Made by a program: the position numbers and the translations under genes
Shown here: one piece after another, positions 7,723 through 17,310 of the stretch
How positions within the stretch are numbered: position 1 is the stretch's first letter
Layout of the letters: each line of letters starts with the position of its first letter
NCBI RefSeq assembly: GCF_005049105.1
Contig: NZ_SUKA01000001.1
Span: forward strand, 1-64,000
Source: Sphingobacterium alkalisoli
Lineage (GTDB): Bacteria > Bacteroidota > Bacteroidia > Sphingobacteriales > Sphingobacteriaceae
Reading direction: 5' to 3'
DNA: 64,000 nucleotides
The notes under the pieces: generated by a model
What the model was told of the DNA's origin: nothing
The model's input: the letters and a program-made list of their open reading frames with translations, nothing else
Databases searched by the model: none

Positions 7723-8283
7723 ATGAAAGCCTATTTTTTATCCCTATTTGAAAGTGAGCAAGAGATCAACCAGCATTTTACACAGCGGGATCTCCATCGT
7801 TTGCTTGCCGCATTAGAACTTAGCTATTACGCTCGGGGCACCAATCTGGACATCCGGCACCCAAGTATTGGTTTCGTAGCAGAGGGACTCATCAAGGAAT
7901 ACCGGCGGGCGGCTAAAGGAAGGCCGACTTTTATGCAGTTTATTGAAAAAGGAACCACATTTATCTACCATCCGCTATGGTACAATAATACCTACAAGGC
8001 GCTAGAGCCAAGTTGGGTATTACATATACCGATAGAGGTGCTGTCGGCTACCTTCCAATCGCATCGAGCTGTTGCCAATTGGATCGAGCAGGTATGGCAA
8101 ATACATGATGCCGGGCATGCCCTCCCCTTTTTCCTCCGCGAGCTCGACGATCCAAAAGAGCGGATTCAGATCTTTCTGTCTGAATGCGGCCAGTATATGG
8201 AGTACCTGAGCAATCGAGAGCTAAGCCAGTTTATGGCTATCTCCGAACTACAAAGTCGGAAAATATTCGGGAATTTACTTTAG
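7723..8283 (+). CDS. Crp/Fnr-like protein lacking a clear HTH
   Basis: 186 residues with the layout of Bacteroidota Crp/Fnr-like regulators. A helical start is followed by a cyclic-nucleotide-binding-like beta-roll (LELSYYARGTNLD, GFVAEGLIKEYRR, then WVLHIPIEVLSATF), a long C-helix, and a C-terminus ELSQFMAISELQSRKIFGNL. The end resembles the first half of the family's HTH (LSQFLAIS-E-SRK) but stops there. The phosphate-binding cassette of true cAMP sensors is not seen. It is followed 4 nt later by a second Crp-like gene. Confidence 0.65.
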   Translation: MKAYFLSLFESEQEINQHFTQRDLHRLLAALELSYYARGTNLDIRHPSIGFVAEGLIKEYRRAAKGRPTFMQFIEKGTTFIYHPLWYNNTYKALEPSWVLHIPIEVLSATFQSHRAVANWIEQVWQIHDAGHALPFFLRELDDPKERIQIFLSECGQYMEYLSNRELSQFMAISELQSRKIFGNLL

Positions 8284-8287
8284 ATGT

Positions 8288-8932
8288 ATGGGTATGCGTC
8301 GGATAAGCAGAAAACACCGTGCGTCGATACAGCTCCTTCTGCAACATTGGGGAAAATTCGGAGCGATCCAACCGTTTCACGAACAATGGGCCACGGAACA
8401 TACGGACTATCATTACTATACCCGGAAGCAATGTATCTATGAGGAAGGATGGACCGATGAGCTCGTATTTTATGTCTGTAGCGGTATGGTCGCCCGCATT
8501 ACAATGGACGAGGAAAATCGAAACCGAAATATACTCTCTGTGGGATTACCCCGAATGGCGCTATTTACCACTGAGCATCTGTACTCCCAAAATCAGGGCG
8601 ATGGTAAAATCGTGGCGCTGCGACCAAGTGCCGTATTGATTATACCCTACCGAACGATAAAAATCTTTAAAGAGGAGGAAAAAAGTCTGGATACGCTGAT
8701 GGACGCCCTGACGAATAAAAAGAAGCGGCAGCTTGCCCGCCTGCGGAAGCTTTCGCTTGTTAAGGATGATATTATATCGTGCTATACACAGTTTACCGAA
8801 AAGCTACCGGAATTATACCATATACTGAGCCATAACGAGCAGAAGGATCTGCTTGGCCTATCGCGGAGTTCCGTCCAGCGCGCCGATTATTTTCTCTTAA
8901 CTGGCAAAAACAAGCAAAAAAAGCGTCTCTAG
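8288..8932 (+). CDS. Crp/Fnr-like regulator, second of a tandem pair
   Basis: 214 residues. It has the same domain order as the preceding gene: a beta-roll (YTRKQCIYEEGWTDELVFYV, then CSGMVARI and ILSVGLP), strands RPSAVLIIPY, a long helix, and a C-terminal LSHNEQKDLLGLSRSSVQRAD that reads as an HTH recognition region. The tandem, 4-nt-spaced arrangement suggests the two act as a heterodimer or one modulates the other. The stop codon lies in a 16-bp perfect palindrome (8923-8938, GCGTCTCTAGAGACGC). Confidence 0.65.
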   Translation: MGMRRISRKHRASIQLLLQHWGKFGAIQPFHEQWATEHTDYHYYTRKQCIYEEGWTDELVFYVCSGMVARITMDEENRNRNILSVGLPRMALFTTEHLYSQNQGDGKIVALRPSAVLIIPYRTIKIFKEEEKSLDTLMDALTNKKKRQLARLRKLSLVKDDIISCYTQFTEKLPELYHILSHNEQKDLLGLSRSSVQRADYFLLTGKNKQKKRL

Positions 8933-9044
8933 AGACGCCGAAACTCAAAAAAACAGTTCAGATCTTTGAAATATACAATTGATGATCAGGAATAGATTGA
9001 CAAGCAACGCAAGAACATATATACCTAGGCAGCACCTAGAAGTC

Positions 9045-9296
9045 ATGAAAAATATGAAAACGAGTACAAGAATACTACTAGCATTATCGGGGACAATTCT
9101 ATTGTTTATGATGGGACTTCTTTATCTGAAGATGAGGAGCGAAATCTATTGCTGTATCATCACTTTTTTGGATAGCGCAACTTCAGGTACTATGTTCACT
9201 GTGAATGGAACATGCCGAGATGATGGCACCATCGATCCTTGGCATTATTACGGAGTAAACGATATAGAAAGCGAAGCAGATCACACAGCAAAATAA
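9045..9296 (+). CDS. Small membrane-anchored protein, unknown family
   Basis: About 83 residues from the chosen ATG (a second in-frame ATG is at 9054; an upstream one at 8979 gives 105). One N-terminal membrane helix (ILLALSGTILLFMMGLLYL) is followed by a short extracytoplasmic tail with three cysteines (YCCII, TCRDDG). It sits before the MauE-like and DUF6520 genes, so it is likely another small exported member of that module. No family recognised. Confidence 0.45.
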   Translation: MKNMKTSTRILLALSGTILLFMMGLLYLKMRSEIYCCIITFLDSATSGTMFTVNGTCRDDGTIDPWHYYGVNDIESEADHTAK

Positions 9297-9440
9297 ATAC
9301 GATATGAAAACAAGATTATATAGACGAAAATTTGCGGTATTTCCCGGGTAGGCCGGTACGTCAATACACCCTGGTTCAGCGGCTGGAGCAGTCGAGGGAT
9401 CGCTATACGAAAGACAGATCATAATACAGCGCAATTAAAT

Positions 9441-9944
9441 ATGGAAAAGCACCTCACAACAGTAAAGAGCAGTATCAAAGCAGGGACAGCACAGGTCTGG
9501 CAGTGGATTATACGTAAATCCCGCTGGCTGTTTCAACAGCGCCATTGGGTGGTGGTGTACGGCTACGCCTTTCTGTACATGTTTACGGGGCATAACAAAT
9601 TAGTGAATATGCAGACCTTCGTAAAGGGTAACAAACGCATCCCGGTGTTAGGACAATATGCCGAATTTATCGGCTGGGGTATTCCCCTTCTAGAAATCCT
9701 ACTGGCGATCGTATTGGTTTACCCCTGGCGGAAGATGCAGCGATGGGCGCTGTGGACATCTACGGTGCTGATGGGGGTCTTTACACTCTATATTGCCCTG
9801 ATGCTGCTCTTTGCAGAGAAGCGGCTTTGCCATTGCGGCGGCGTGATCGAAGAAATGGGATGGCACACACATCTGATATTCAATGCTGTTTGGATTGGGC
9901 TAGGTATGTGGGCTATCAAACGACTAAAAAATTATACAATTTAA
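9441..9944 (+). CDS. MauE/DoxX-family membrane protein
   Basis: 167 residues with four membrane helices (WVVVYGYAFLYMFTGHNKL, FIGWGIPLLEILLAIVLVYP, STVLMGVFTLYIALMLLFA, LIFNAVWIGLGMWAI). It carries the motif CHCGGVIEEMGWHTH, which is typical of MauE-like redox-associated membrane proteins in Bacteroidota (the family relates to DsbD/MauE electron transfer to periplasmic partners). It is followed 10 nt later by a DUF6520 gene, a pairing seen in other Sphingobacteriaceae as far as I recall. It may handle thiol redox of the small exported cysteine proteins nearby. Confidence 0.8.
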   Translation: MEKHLTTVKSSIKAGTAQVWQWIIRKSRWLFQQRHWVVVYGYAFLYMFTGHNKLVNMQTFVKGNKRIPVLGQYAEFIGWGIPLLEILLAIVLVYPWRKMQRWALWTSTVLMGVFTLYIALMLLFAEKRLCHCGGVIEEMGWHTHLIFNAVWIGLGMWAIKRLKNYTI

Positions 9945-9954
9945 GTTTACTAAA

Positions 9955-10284
9955 ATGACTTTAATCAAAAAAACAACAAAAACATTGGTGCTGGGAGTAG
10001 CGCTATTAGGTTTAGCAATAGGTGCTAGTTCTTGGGCAAGTGCCCGTACAGAAGCGCAATTAGCGACTGGACATCTTGTCAATAAGGGAAGCGGACAGTT
10101 TGAGCTGAGAAGTTCGATAAATCCTATGGATTGTCAAGCTACTGAGCCAACACCTTGTACGTATCAAATCTTGTCGCCGGACAATATTCCTGCACAAGAT
10201 AGCTACACGGCTTCGGAGTTGGAAGCATTTGAAACAAATGGGTGGATCGAACCATCTAATACGAACGGTGTTTATCAAAACTAG
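9955..10284 (+). CDS. DUF6520-family exported protein
   Basis: 109 residues. A signal peptide (residues 1-30, TLVLGVALLGLAIGASSWASA) precedes a short mature protein with a cysteine pair (MDCQATEPTPCTYQIL) that matches the DUF6520 pattern of small secreted Bacteroidota proteins. Directly downstream of the MauE-like gene and followed by a strong terminator. Function unknown; the paired cysteines and MauE neighbour suggest a disulfide. Confidence 0.75.
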   Translation: MTLIKKTTKTLVLGVALLGLAIGASSWASARTEAQLATGHLVNKGSGQFELRSSINPMDCQATEPTPCTYQILSPDNIPAQDSYTASELEAFETNGWIEPSNTNGVYQN

Positions 10285-10289
10285 AAGAG

Positions 10290-10315
10290 TGGGGCCGATG
10301 GCCCCATTTCTTTTC
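10290..10315 (+). terminator. Intrinsic terminator between convergent genes
   Basis: The stem GGGGCC / GGCCCC with a GAT loop (10291-10305, extended by one T-A pair) is followed by ATTTCTTTTC. It lies just after the DUF6520 stop and before the convergent TlpA-like gene end. Confidence 0.8.
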
Positions 10316-10318
10316 TTC

Positions 10319-11797
10319 CTAATCGACCTTTGTCAACAATTCTATAAAGCCCCTTCTACCTTCCGCATTGATTGGTCGCGGAGGGTCATAGGACACCAAT
10401 TTCCCTTGAGTATCCACAACCAATACCTGTGGAAAAGCGATAAAACCATAATAGGAAACCATATTTGGCTGGGGATCAATAACCCGCAAATTGACGCCTC
10501 CCTCGGATGTATACTTTCCGCTTGCCATTCCTCGGTGCCACCTTTCTCTGTTTACATCTACATTTACACTAATGAACATTATAGAAGGATCATTTATTTG
10601 CTGCTCGATTTTTACCAGTTCCTTATGTAAGAGCGCGCAGCCCGTGCACCCATCAAACCAGAAATCCAAGATAATCTTCTTTCCCCTGAACGATTCAGGC
10701 GTATAGATATTTCCATTAACATCCTCCAATCGGAACGGATAGACATCGGCGTTGCTGTATCTTCTTTTTTTGATATCCTCTAAATAAGACTTGATACGTG
10801 TGTTTACCACGCGGTCTAGCGCCTTTTCAATGACTTCTTCACCGTTTATCGCTTTTGTGCCCAAGCGACTGAACAGAAATGCGGTAACCTTATCCTTAGT
10901 CTCATCGTCCAAATCAAACTTTATAACCTCTTCATAAATTTCGTTCAGATAAATAAGCGGTACGCTTTCGGGATCTTCGATATACTTTTCCATAAAATAC
11001 TTAGCTACAAATACATCGGTAAGGTAGTTTGTGTAGGCATAGGATTTTCCAGCGCTCCCCATACGCTTACGAATCGAAGCATCAAATTCCAGCACTACAT
11101 GCTCTTTCAACAGTTGCTGATAAGGAGCTCCGGGCTCTACTGAGCTTACCATTGGATTTATCCGCATACTCTCCGTGAAATAAACGCATTCGTCTTTTAT
11201 ATAATCATATACATTATCACTTATCTTCTGGCGCTTCAGGTCCAATAACTGGACCTTACTGGCTATCATCGCATTATAAAAATCATTACGTACAGCATAA
11301 TACATGGAGATATCGCCGCTTTGTATGTAATAATCCAACCAACCCAAGGTCATACGCCTGTTTACTCCAGCGATTCGCTCCCTAATTATATTCTTCTCAT
11401 TACCTACTCCACCTAGCGTGATTTTTTTACCGAGCTGAAAGGACAGATTGTCTTCTGGCTCGATCAGGTAAGCGCTTGCTGGCAGGAAGAACAAGACAGG
11501 AACATCATCCAAAAAGAGCTCTACTTTGATCACGGAGATATCTTGCTCAAGGGGGATATTGAATGCTATGTTCTTATCTTCGACGGCATACCGGTACTTC
11601 TCGTCATACAGATCGATAGCCGTAATATAAAAATGCGAAAAAAGCGAGACCTCTAATCTCAAGTTTCCTTTCGACAAAAGTTCGTCATCAAACGAAAATG
11701 TGACCTTCGCTGTTTTCGTATCGTTTGCGATTACATTGCTATTATTCGCACATGCAATTGCCAACAATACTAGAATGGTGTAATATATTAACTTCAT
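10319..11797 (-). CDS. TlpA-like thioredoxin lipoprotein (SusCD-associated)
   Basis: 492 residues. A lipoprotein signal (LVLLAIACANN, Cys16) is followed by a long helical/beta middle region and a C-terminal thioredoxin-fold domain (from about residue 355) with FRGKKIILDFWFDGCTGCALL. The active site is CTGC rather than the usual CPxC. A later FPQVLVVDTQGKLV carries the cis-Pro. Proteins of this kind are anchored in the periplasm and follow SusC/SusD pairs. It is the last gene of the leftward SusCD operon (14-nt gap). Confidence 0.88.
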   Translation of the reverse strand: MKLIYYTILVLLAIACANNSNVIANDTKTAKVTFSFDDELLSKGNLRLEVSLFSHFYITAIDLYDEKYRYAVEDKNIAFNIPLEQDISVIKVELFLDDVPVLFFLPASAYLIEPEDNLSFQLGKKITLGGVGNEKNIIRERIAGVNRRMTLGWLDYYIQSGDISMYYAVRNDFYNAMIASKVQLLDLKRQKISDNVYDYIKDECVYFTESMRINPMVSSVEPGAPYQQLLKEHVVLEFDASIRKRMGSAGKSYAYTNYLTDVFVAKYFMEKYIEDPESVPLIYLNEIYEEVIKFDLDDETKDKVTAFLFSRLGTKAINGEEVIEKALDRVVNTRIKSYLEDIKKRRYSNADVYPFRLEDVNGNIYTPESFRGKKIILDFWFDGCTGCALLHKELVKIEQQINDPSIMFISVNVDVNRERWHRGMASGKYTSEGGVNLRVIDPQPNMVSYYGFIAFPQVLVVDTQGKLVSYDPPRPINAEGRRGFIELLTKVD

Positions 11798-11811
11798 AAA
11801 TCTTAAATTAT

Positions 11812-13179
11812 TTAGTGTAAGTGTATCATTTCGTTATCAGGAATCGGAAAGACAATGCGTGCATCGTTCATGGGAAGCAGATACACATCGTCTCCAAGCT
11901 TTCGTGTTAAGGTCGTATCAACACCTAATTTGTATAGTCTTTTCAGGTCTGACCATCGGGTGGACCGCCATACCAGTTCTTTACGACGTTCCAGTAGTAT
12001 TCGCTCGATCAGTGCATTCTTGGTTAAATCGTCTATCCCGAAATCGTAGCCTGCTGGAAAGCGCTTTCTTAGTAATTGTAGTAATGTCTCCGTCGCATCG
12101 GACAAATTTCCGGTGCGCGCCAGACTTTCCGCCTTGATCAGGTAGATCTCATCGCTTGCCAGACCAGTGAAGGGATATAGGTTTACACCGGTACTTCCGA
12201 ACATCATCTTTCGATAATATCTACCCTGCGCGTTCTTATTAAAGAAAACTTGTGGACGTAGATCCGTCGCATCATATAAGTCAAGGAGTACGGTATCCAT
12301 TCCGATATAATTGCCGGTGAGCGTACCAACACCGGAAGTTGTTGTATAATCCAATACCTGTGTCGTGTAATAAATAACATCGTCGTTGTTCCATTGAAAA
12401 GGCTGATCGGTATCCAGTGCTACCGTATTAAAATCAGTAATAACCGGGTAAAGGCGTAAGCATGCATCAGCCGACGCCGCTGCTTTCGCAAAATCCGCCA
12501 TATACAGGTAGACTTTTGCAAGCATCGCATAAGCCGCAGTCTTGCTCTGCCGTGTACGTATCTGAGCTGGCCTTTCGGTAACGAGGAGATTTACGGCATC
12601 ATTAAGATCGGTAAGAATCCGGTCGTAACAGGCCTGTACTGTTGCCCTTTTTTCCACCTGATTAATATCGGCGGAAAGCCGTATCGGGACACCAAGATCT
12701 GTGGCGGCTGTAGTTACGTCATAAAATGGTGCAAAGGTATTAAGCAGATCGAACAGTGAATAGGCGCGTACAAAGAGCGCTCTTCCCCGGATATCGTTAA
12801 TCCGGGTCTGATCTGTCCCGCCAATTCGATCCAGTTCTTCGAGCACACTATTGGCATAGAAAATAGCTGTATATAAATTATCCCAATCTTTGATGTTGGT
12901 CTCCCCTTCATAAAGATCTGCATTCCATAGGTACGCATTTCGCTGCGTCGAGCTGAATAGACCCTGCCATATCTGTGGTGTGGGAATATAATATTCATCT
13001 GATGCCAACCGCTGCAATGCGCCGTTTACATTGATTACCAGATCATAATCCAACAGCCGTTCGAGATCTTCCAATGTCTGTGGACGGATGATATTCGAGC
13101 TCGGTTTTACGGCGAGAAACTCCCGTTCACAGGCACCGAAGAGCAGTAGTATACTTATCGCTGTTACAATTTTTTTCAT
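11812..13179 (-). CDS. SusD/RagB-family outer membrane lipoprotein
   Basis: 455 residues. A lipoprotein signal ends in LLLFGACERE; the SusD N-terminal region (FLAVKPSSNIIRPQTLEDLE) and TPR-like helices (RGRALFVRAYSLFDLLNTFAPFY, then AYAMLAKVYLYMADF) follow, and the C-terminal SusD signature is ALIERILLERRKELVWRSTRWSDLKR. It forms the lid of a SusC transporter and binds the substrate on the cell surface. The gene starts 5 nt after susC. The substrate is not evident; with a TlpA-like partner and no glycosidase, a peptide or metal-linked ligand is as likely as a glycan. Confidence 0.93.
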   Translation of the reverse strand: MKKIVTAISILLLFGACEREFLAVKPSSNIIRPQTLEDLERLLDYDLVINVNGALQRLASDEYYIPTPQIWQGLFSSTQRNAYLWNADLYEGETNIKDWDNLYTAIFYANSVLEELDRIGGTDQTRINDIRGRALFVRAYSLFDLLNTFAPFYDVTTAATDLGVPIRLSADINQVEKRATVQACYDRILTDLNDAVNLLVTERPAQIRTRQSKTAAYAMLAKVYLYMADFAKAAASADACLRLYPVITDFNTVALDTDQPFQWNNDDVIYYTTQVLDYTTTSGVGTLTGNYIGMDTVLLDLYDATDLRPQVFFNKNAQGRYYRKMMFGSTGVNLYPFTGLASDEIYLIKAESLARTGNLSDATETLLQLLRKRFPAGYDFGIDDLTKNALIERILLERRKELVWRSTRWSDLKRLYKLGVDTTLTRKLGDDVYLLPMNDARIVFPIPDNEMIHLH

Positions 13180-13184
13180 GTCTA

Positions 13185-16100
13185 TTAAAGTCTGATTTGA
13201 ATACCTAGTGAATATGTGGTCCTGATGGTATTACCATTGAAGAATACCGGATCAATTGATTTATTGTTTCGGGTCCAGAGCACACCTATATCCGTAGCGC
13301 TAAGAATTAACCTAAGCTGTTCAACTGATAATTTACGGGCAAAAGTAACGGCATTGTATGCAAATTGAAGATCCTGAAAGCGAAGATGATCGGCCGGCTC
13401 GATCAACAGGCCGCTATATTTATAGAAATCGCTCCTATTAACATTGTTTGGATACACCAATGCAGGCACATCGGTGCTGTTTTCATCACCTGGGTTTTGC
13501 CATCTTTGCTGGTAGTCCCATGCGGTATAACTTCCGTTGTATATTGACGCGTTGTCCAGTGAGTTCCTGCGGAACACATGACCTGCGTACCAACGTAACG
13601 AAAACGAAAGTTCCATACCCGAGTAACTAAAGCTGTTCCAAAGCGTACCGTGGAAGGTAGGTACAGATGTGCCCATGTACTCCATTTCCGAAAGATCCTG
13701 CGTATTTTTGATGGCACGGTAGTCTTTTGATTCCTGCCCTCCCAGATATCCTATTGGATCACCTGTTTCATCTAACCCTTTCATGGGGAACGCAAAGAAG
13801 GCGAACTGCGGATGATCTATCTGGGGATAATCGTTGATGCCAGACATGATCGCAAAATTCGTTGCCGGAACGATATGATAATCCAGCACGCGATTGGTCA
13901 CACGGCTGATAAAAGCCTGACTGGACCAGCTGAACCGACCTGTAAGGTTACGCGATTGAACGGAGACATCGATTCCCTTCGATAGCGTGCTTGCCGTGTT
14001 TCCCGTAAATCCGGCAACTCCTACCTGGGTGGGCGTAGGCCGGTTTGCAATCAGATCCTGCCCCCGCTTTTGCCAGTACTCTGCTGTGGCGGAGATACGT
14101 TGATTGTGCGAAGTCAGGTCGACACCTACATTGATATTCCTCACCTTTTCCCAACGAAGCGCCGGATTGGGCGGATTCACGATTTCATAGTAAGGCTGAC
14201 CATTTGCTAGGGTAAATGTCCCCTGTCTAGCCGTCAGGTATCCAGATACCGAGCGGTTTAAATTCCCATTGTATCCATACGAAGTCCGGAGCTGCAGCTT
14301 TGAAAGTACATGTTGCGGGAAGAAGGTTTCCTTATGTATATCCCAGAGCCCTCCTATCGACCACAGGGGTATGAACTTTTGGTTGGCATCTACACCGAAC
14401 AGGTTAGAACCGTCGCGACGCAAGCTTGCACTCAGGCGGTAGCGGTCTTTGAACGCATACATTATATTGGTGTAGTATGACACAAAGCGATCCTGCACAG
14501 ACGACTGATCGGTCATGGTCGGTATGCGTAAACTTTGACCACTATGCCACATCCTAAATGGTTCCAAATAGTTCACAAGATGATTTTGGTTCGTCTGGTT
14601 CTCTTCGTTATATCCATACCACCCGTACGATGCATTAAGACCCGAATTTTCTCTGATCTCTGCACCTGCAAGCATATTGAACTGTTGATCATTGCCAAAA
14701 TATCGATCATATTCCACCTGAAGACGCCCTGTCTGATTACGTCCTTTCCCATTTCTGACCAATTTGATAGCGCCTAAGGGAATACCATACTCCAAATTTC
14801 CGCTGGAATTTAGATAGGAGAAACTATTGGTCTGGTTTCTCGTATAGTAGGAATTGGGGCCGTAATAGGTAGGTGCATCGCTATAAGATTCTTCATATAG
14901 GTACAAAGCAGAAGCCTTGAGCCCGTTTATTATATTCGCTTCTATCTGTAGGCTATTCCTTAGGTTCGTCATTCGGTTATTACTGTAAAAATCGCTAGTG
15001 TGGAGATCATCCATCGGCCTTAGCTGCCAATCCAGCAGTCTCTCTTCTGATAAGCCGTCTATATAAGAGAGCCTGAGAGTAGATACCTCGGGAAGGTGAT
15101 TACCATCGGCATCGATGTATTGGCTATAGGGATATTTTGGGGAGGAAGGGATACTAGATGCTACCTGCCTATCAATCTTATTGCTGTAGAGTATCCGATG
15201 GGACAGCTTTATCCTGTTCTCCCAGAATCGCAAGGTATTTGCTGCCTGTAAGGCCCAACGTTCAAAGCTGTTTCCTACGGTCTGCGCCTTATTCCGATCC
15301 ATGCCAGCCGAAATAAAATAATCGTGGTTGTCGGTAGCGCCCCGAGCCGAGGCATTATATTGCTGATTGAGCAGCGGTTGGTTGAAGTACGTATTATACT
15401 GTCCCCGAGCATCCTGGCCGGCTATTGTTGCCAGCATCCGCTCCCCATCCTGCTCCGTTATTGTCGCTGCACGCATCTGTGCCAGAATTTCTACGACAGG
15501 TGATACGGGCTGCCAGCCTGTATTCAACGTAGAGTTATACCGTCCCTTCCCAAAAAGAAAACGCTCTATGTCGATAAATTCGGATGAACTAAGCATTGGC
15601 TGATCGAATACATTACGCTTACCCGCTAACGACATATTCGTATTGAATTCAATAACTGGCTGACGCCCCTGCTTTCCGGACTTAGTCGTAATGACAATCA
15701 CGCCGTTGCTGGCTCGTACGCCCCAGATGGACGCTGCTGCCGCGTCTTTGAGGATGGTAATGTTCTCGACATCATTCGGATTGATAGATTCTAGACTTCC
15801 TTCGAATGGAAAATCGTCCAGTACGATCAATGGTTCGCTATTGGAATATAGGGTTGACCTACCCCGTATTTCAATATCCCCCTGCCCGCGCTGTTTCCTA
15901 TCCAGATTGGTGATAAGGCCCGGAGCCATACCGTCTAAGCGGTCAATGATGTTGGTCGATACTCTCCTATTGAGCAGCTCATTATCGATCTGCACGAAAG
16001 ATCCAGTTGCTCTTTCCTTTGGGATCGACTGGTACCCCGTGCTTACCACCTCAACTTCTTCAATCTGGTTTTCGGCGGGAATTAAGTTAATTTCCAAATG

Positions 16101-16415
16101 CGAAGTTGTTTTATCATAACCTAGCTTTTGTTCGGCAAAGCCGATGTGTCTAATGTGCAATATGCCAGTGGCAGCTCCGACACGTAGGCTAAATTTACCG
16201 TCGCGATCGGTACTGGTCTTCTCCCTTCCTTTTTCAGTAAAGATAGATACCCCTTCGATAGTCTGCCCGTCGGCAGCCGAGCGTACCGCTCCTCCGAGGA
16301 TACGACCCGACTGCGCTTGGGCATCACTAAACAACACAAACAATAATATCAGGACGGCAAACCGTAATCCATAGGCCCTAGGCGTTGAATTACTATTCTT
16401 CTTGTAGCAATTCAT
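13185..16415 (-). CDS. SusC/RagA-family TonB-dependent transporter
   Basis: 1076 residues. A signal peptide (LILLFVLFSDAQAQ) and a carboxypeptidase-D-like beta domain (GRILGGAVRSAADGQTIEG) are followed by the TonB-box/plug signature IEEVEVVSTGYQS, a plug domain (GQGDIEIRGRSTLYSNSEPL; LKDAAAASIWGVRASNG) and a long C-terminal barrel ending in SLGIQIRL. It imports the substrate captured by the SusD partner using proton motive force via TonB. The start codon overlaps the stop of the upstream 162-aa gene by one base (TAATG). Confidence 0.95.
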   Translation of the reverse strand: MNCYKKNSNSTPRAYGLRFAVLILLFVLFSDAQAQSGRILGGAVRSAADGQTIEGVSIFTEKGREKTSTDRDGKFSLRVGAATGILHIRHIGFAEQKLGYDKTTSHLEINLIPAENQIEEVEVVSTGYQSIPKERATGSFVQIDNELLNRRVSTNIIDRLDGMAPGLITNLDRKQRGQGDIEIRGRSTLYSNSEPLIVLDDFPFEGSLESINPNDVENITILKDAAAASIWGVRASNGVIVITTKSGKQGRQPVIEFNTNMSLAGKRNVFDQPMLSSSEFIDIERFLFGKGRYNSTLNTGWQPVSPVVEILAQMRAATITEQDGERMLATIAGQDARGQYNTYFNQPLLNQQYNASARGATDNHDYFISAGMDRNKAQTVGNSFERWALQAANTLRFWENRIKLSHRILYSNKIDRQVASSIPSSPKYPYSQYIDADGNHLPEVSTLRLSYIDGLSEERLLDWQLRPMDDLHTSDFYSNNRMTNLRNSLQIEANIINGLKASALYLYEESYSDAPTYYGPNSYYTRNQTNSFSYLNSSGNLEYGIPLGAIKLVRNGKGRNQTGRLQVEYDRYFGNDQQFNMLAGAEIRENSGLNASYGWYGYNEENQTNQNHLVNYLEPFRMWHSGQSLRIPTMTDQSSVQDRFVSYYTNIMYAFKDRYRLSASLRRDGSNLFGVDANQKFIPLWSIGGLWDIHKETFFPQHVLSKLQLRTSYGYNGNLNRSVSGYLTARQGTFTLANGQPYYEIVNPPNPALRWEKVRNINVGVDLTSHNQRISATAEYWQKRGQDLIANRPTPTQVGVAGFTGNTASTLSKGIDVSVQSRNLTGRFSWSSQAFISRVTNRVLDYHIVPATNFAIMSGINDYPQIDHPQFAFFAFPMKGLDETGDPIGYLGGQESKDYRAIKNTQDLSEMEYMGTSVPTFHGTLWNSFSYSGMELSFSLRWYAGHVFRRNSLDNASIYNGSYTAWDYQQRWQNPGDENSTDVPALVYPNNVNRSDFYKYSGLLIEPADHLRFQDLQFAYNAVTFARKLSVEQLRLILSATDIGVLWTRNNKSIDPVFFNGNTIRTTYSLGIQIRL

Positions 16416-16903
16416 TACCTCAGACCTGACAAACGACTTACAAAATCTAATCTTACTCCTTCTTTAATGTCACCTACTTGTTCTGCGGACAAAGACCGGC
16501 CGATGGCACTATCCGTACGGTTTATATAATGCACCGTATGGCTAGCCATCATATAAGACAAAAAATCTTTTAAGAAACTATTCAGTGCCTTGGCTTCGTT
16601 GCTTTTCTCAGCAACGGCTCCTTGCGCCAGAAGAATCAAGTCAAACAGGTTAAATTGTTCCGTATTATCCCAACTGTGTTTGGACCAGAAACTATCGATA
16701 ATTTTGGAAGGTTGGTAATCCGCAAATTCCGTTATACGAAACTCCTTTGCCATAATGGAAAGAAATTGCCCATATTTCACTATCCGGGCATCATCAATGT
16801 AGATTTTTTGTGCAGGAGATATTTTCTCCTTATATATATTATCTCGAGAAGCTACCTGCTGAGACTGCAGTCCATAGCTTTCCCCTTTGCGTAATTTTCG
16901 CAT
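16415..16903 (-). CDS. Hypothetical protein heading the susCD operon
   Basis: 162 residues, cytoplasmic, mostly helical, with a basic start (MRKLRKGESYG) and motifs IYIDDARIVKYGQFLSIMAK and WDNTEQFNLFDLILLAQG. No domain recognised; it is not an anti-sigma factor or sigma factor. The one-base overlap with susC shows translational coupling. Being first in the operon it may be regulatory or a maturation factor for the TonB-linked system. Confidence 0.6.
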   Translation of the reverse strand: MRKLRKGESYGLQSQQVASRDNIYKEKISPAQKIYIDDARIVKYGQFLSIMAKEFRITEFADYQPSKIIDSFWSKHSWDNTEQFNLFDLILLAQGAVAEKSNEAKALNSFLKDFLSYMMASHTVHYINRTDSAIGRSLSAEQVGDIKEGVRLDFVSRLSGLR

Positions 16904-17205
16904 TCTTTTAATAGTTAGGCGTGTTGGGAAAAAACGGAAAGCGATGAAAATTCTGCAGCTATCTTATCGCTTTACTTTGCCCGCCACGCAGTTAATAAAA
17001 TATTTTAATTGGAATGCGAGTTCTTCTCTTCTTCAGGTAAATAACGGTGATGATTTACGCATTCTTTTAGAAAGCCATATTGGCTTTTTTCGCGCGTGTT
17101 ACTCGGGCGGACAGATCAGATTTTTAATTCTTTGTTTTTTCACGTTCTTACTCGTTTATTTTCCGACCTTGAGAGAATCTGGCAGGAAACAAAAAACGAG
17201 CGAAA

Positions 17206-17310
17206 AAAAGCCACCCTATTGCTTGCTCTGCCGAGAAGGCGTAGGACGGCCACCGTTTTTCAACGGCCGAGCACAGAGCAAGCAGGGTGACCCGCCTTAT
17301 GGCTATACAA
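17206..17310. ncRNA. Candidate structured RNA / composite stem-loop
   Basis: An outer stem pairs CACCC..GCTTGCTCTG (17212-17230) with CAGAGCAAGC.GGGTG (17274-17289), giving 10 plus 5 base pairs. It encloses an inner hairpin with CCGTT/AACGG and flanking GGC/GCC (17248-17268). The GC-rich block stands out from AT-rich surroundings. No known RNA family was recognised; it could be a small RNA, a leader or an inverted-repeat relic. Confidence 0.35.

Noticed and set aside
8923..8938. Palindrome GCGTCTCTAGAGACGC as a terminator of the Crp-like operon
   Set aside because: The T-run lies on the wrong side for the plus strand, and no minus-strand gene ends there; mentioned only with the gene.
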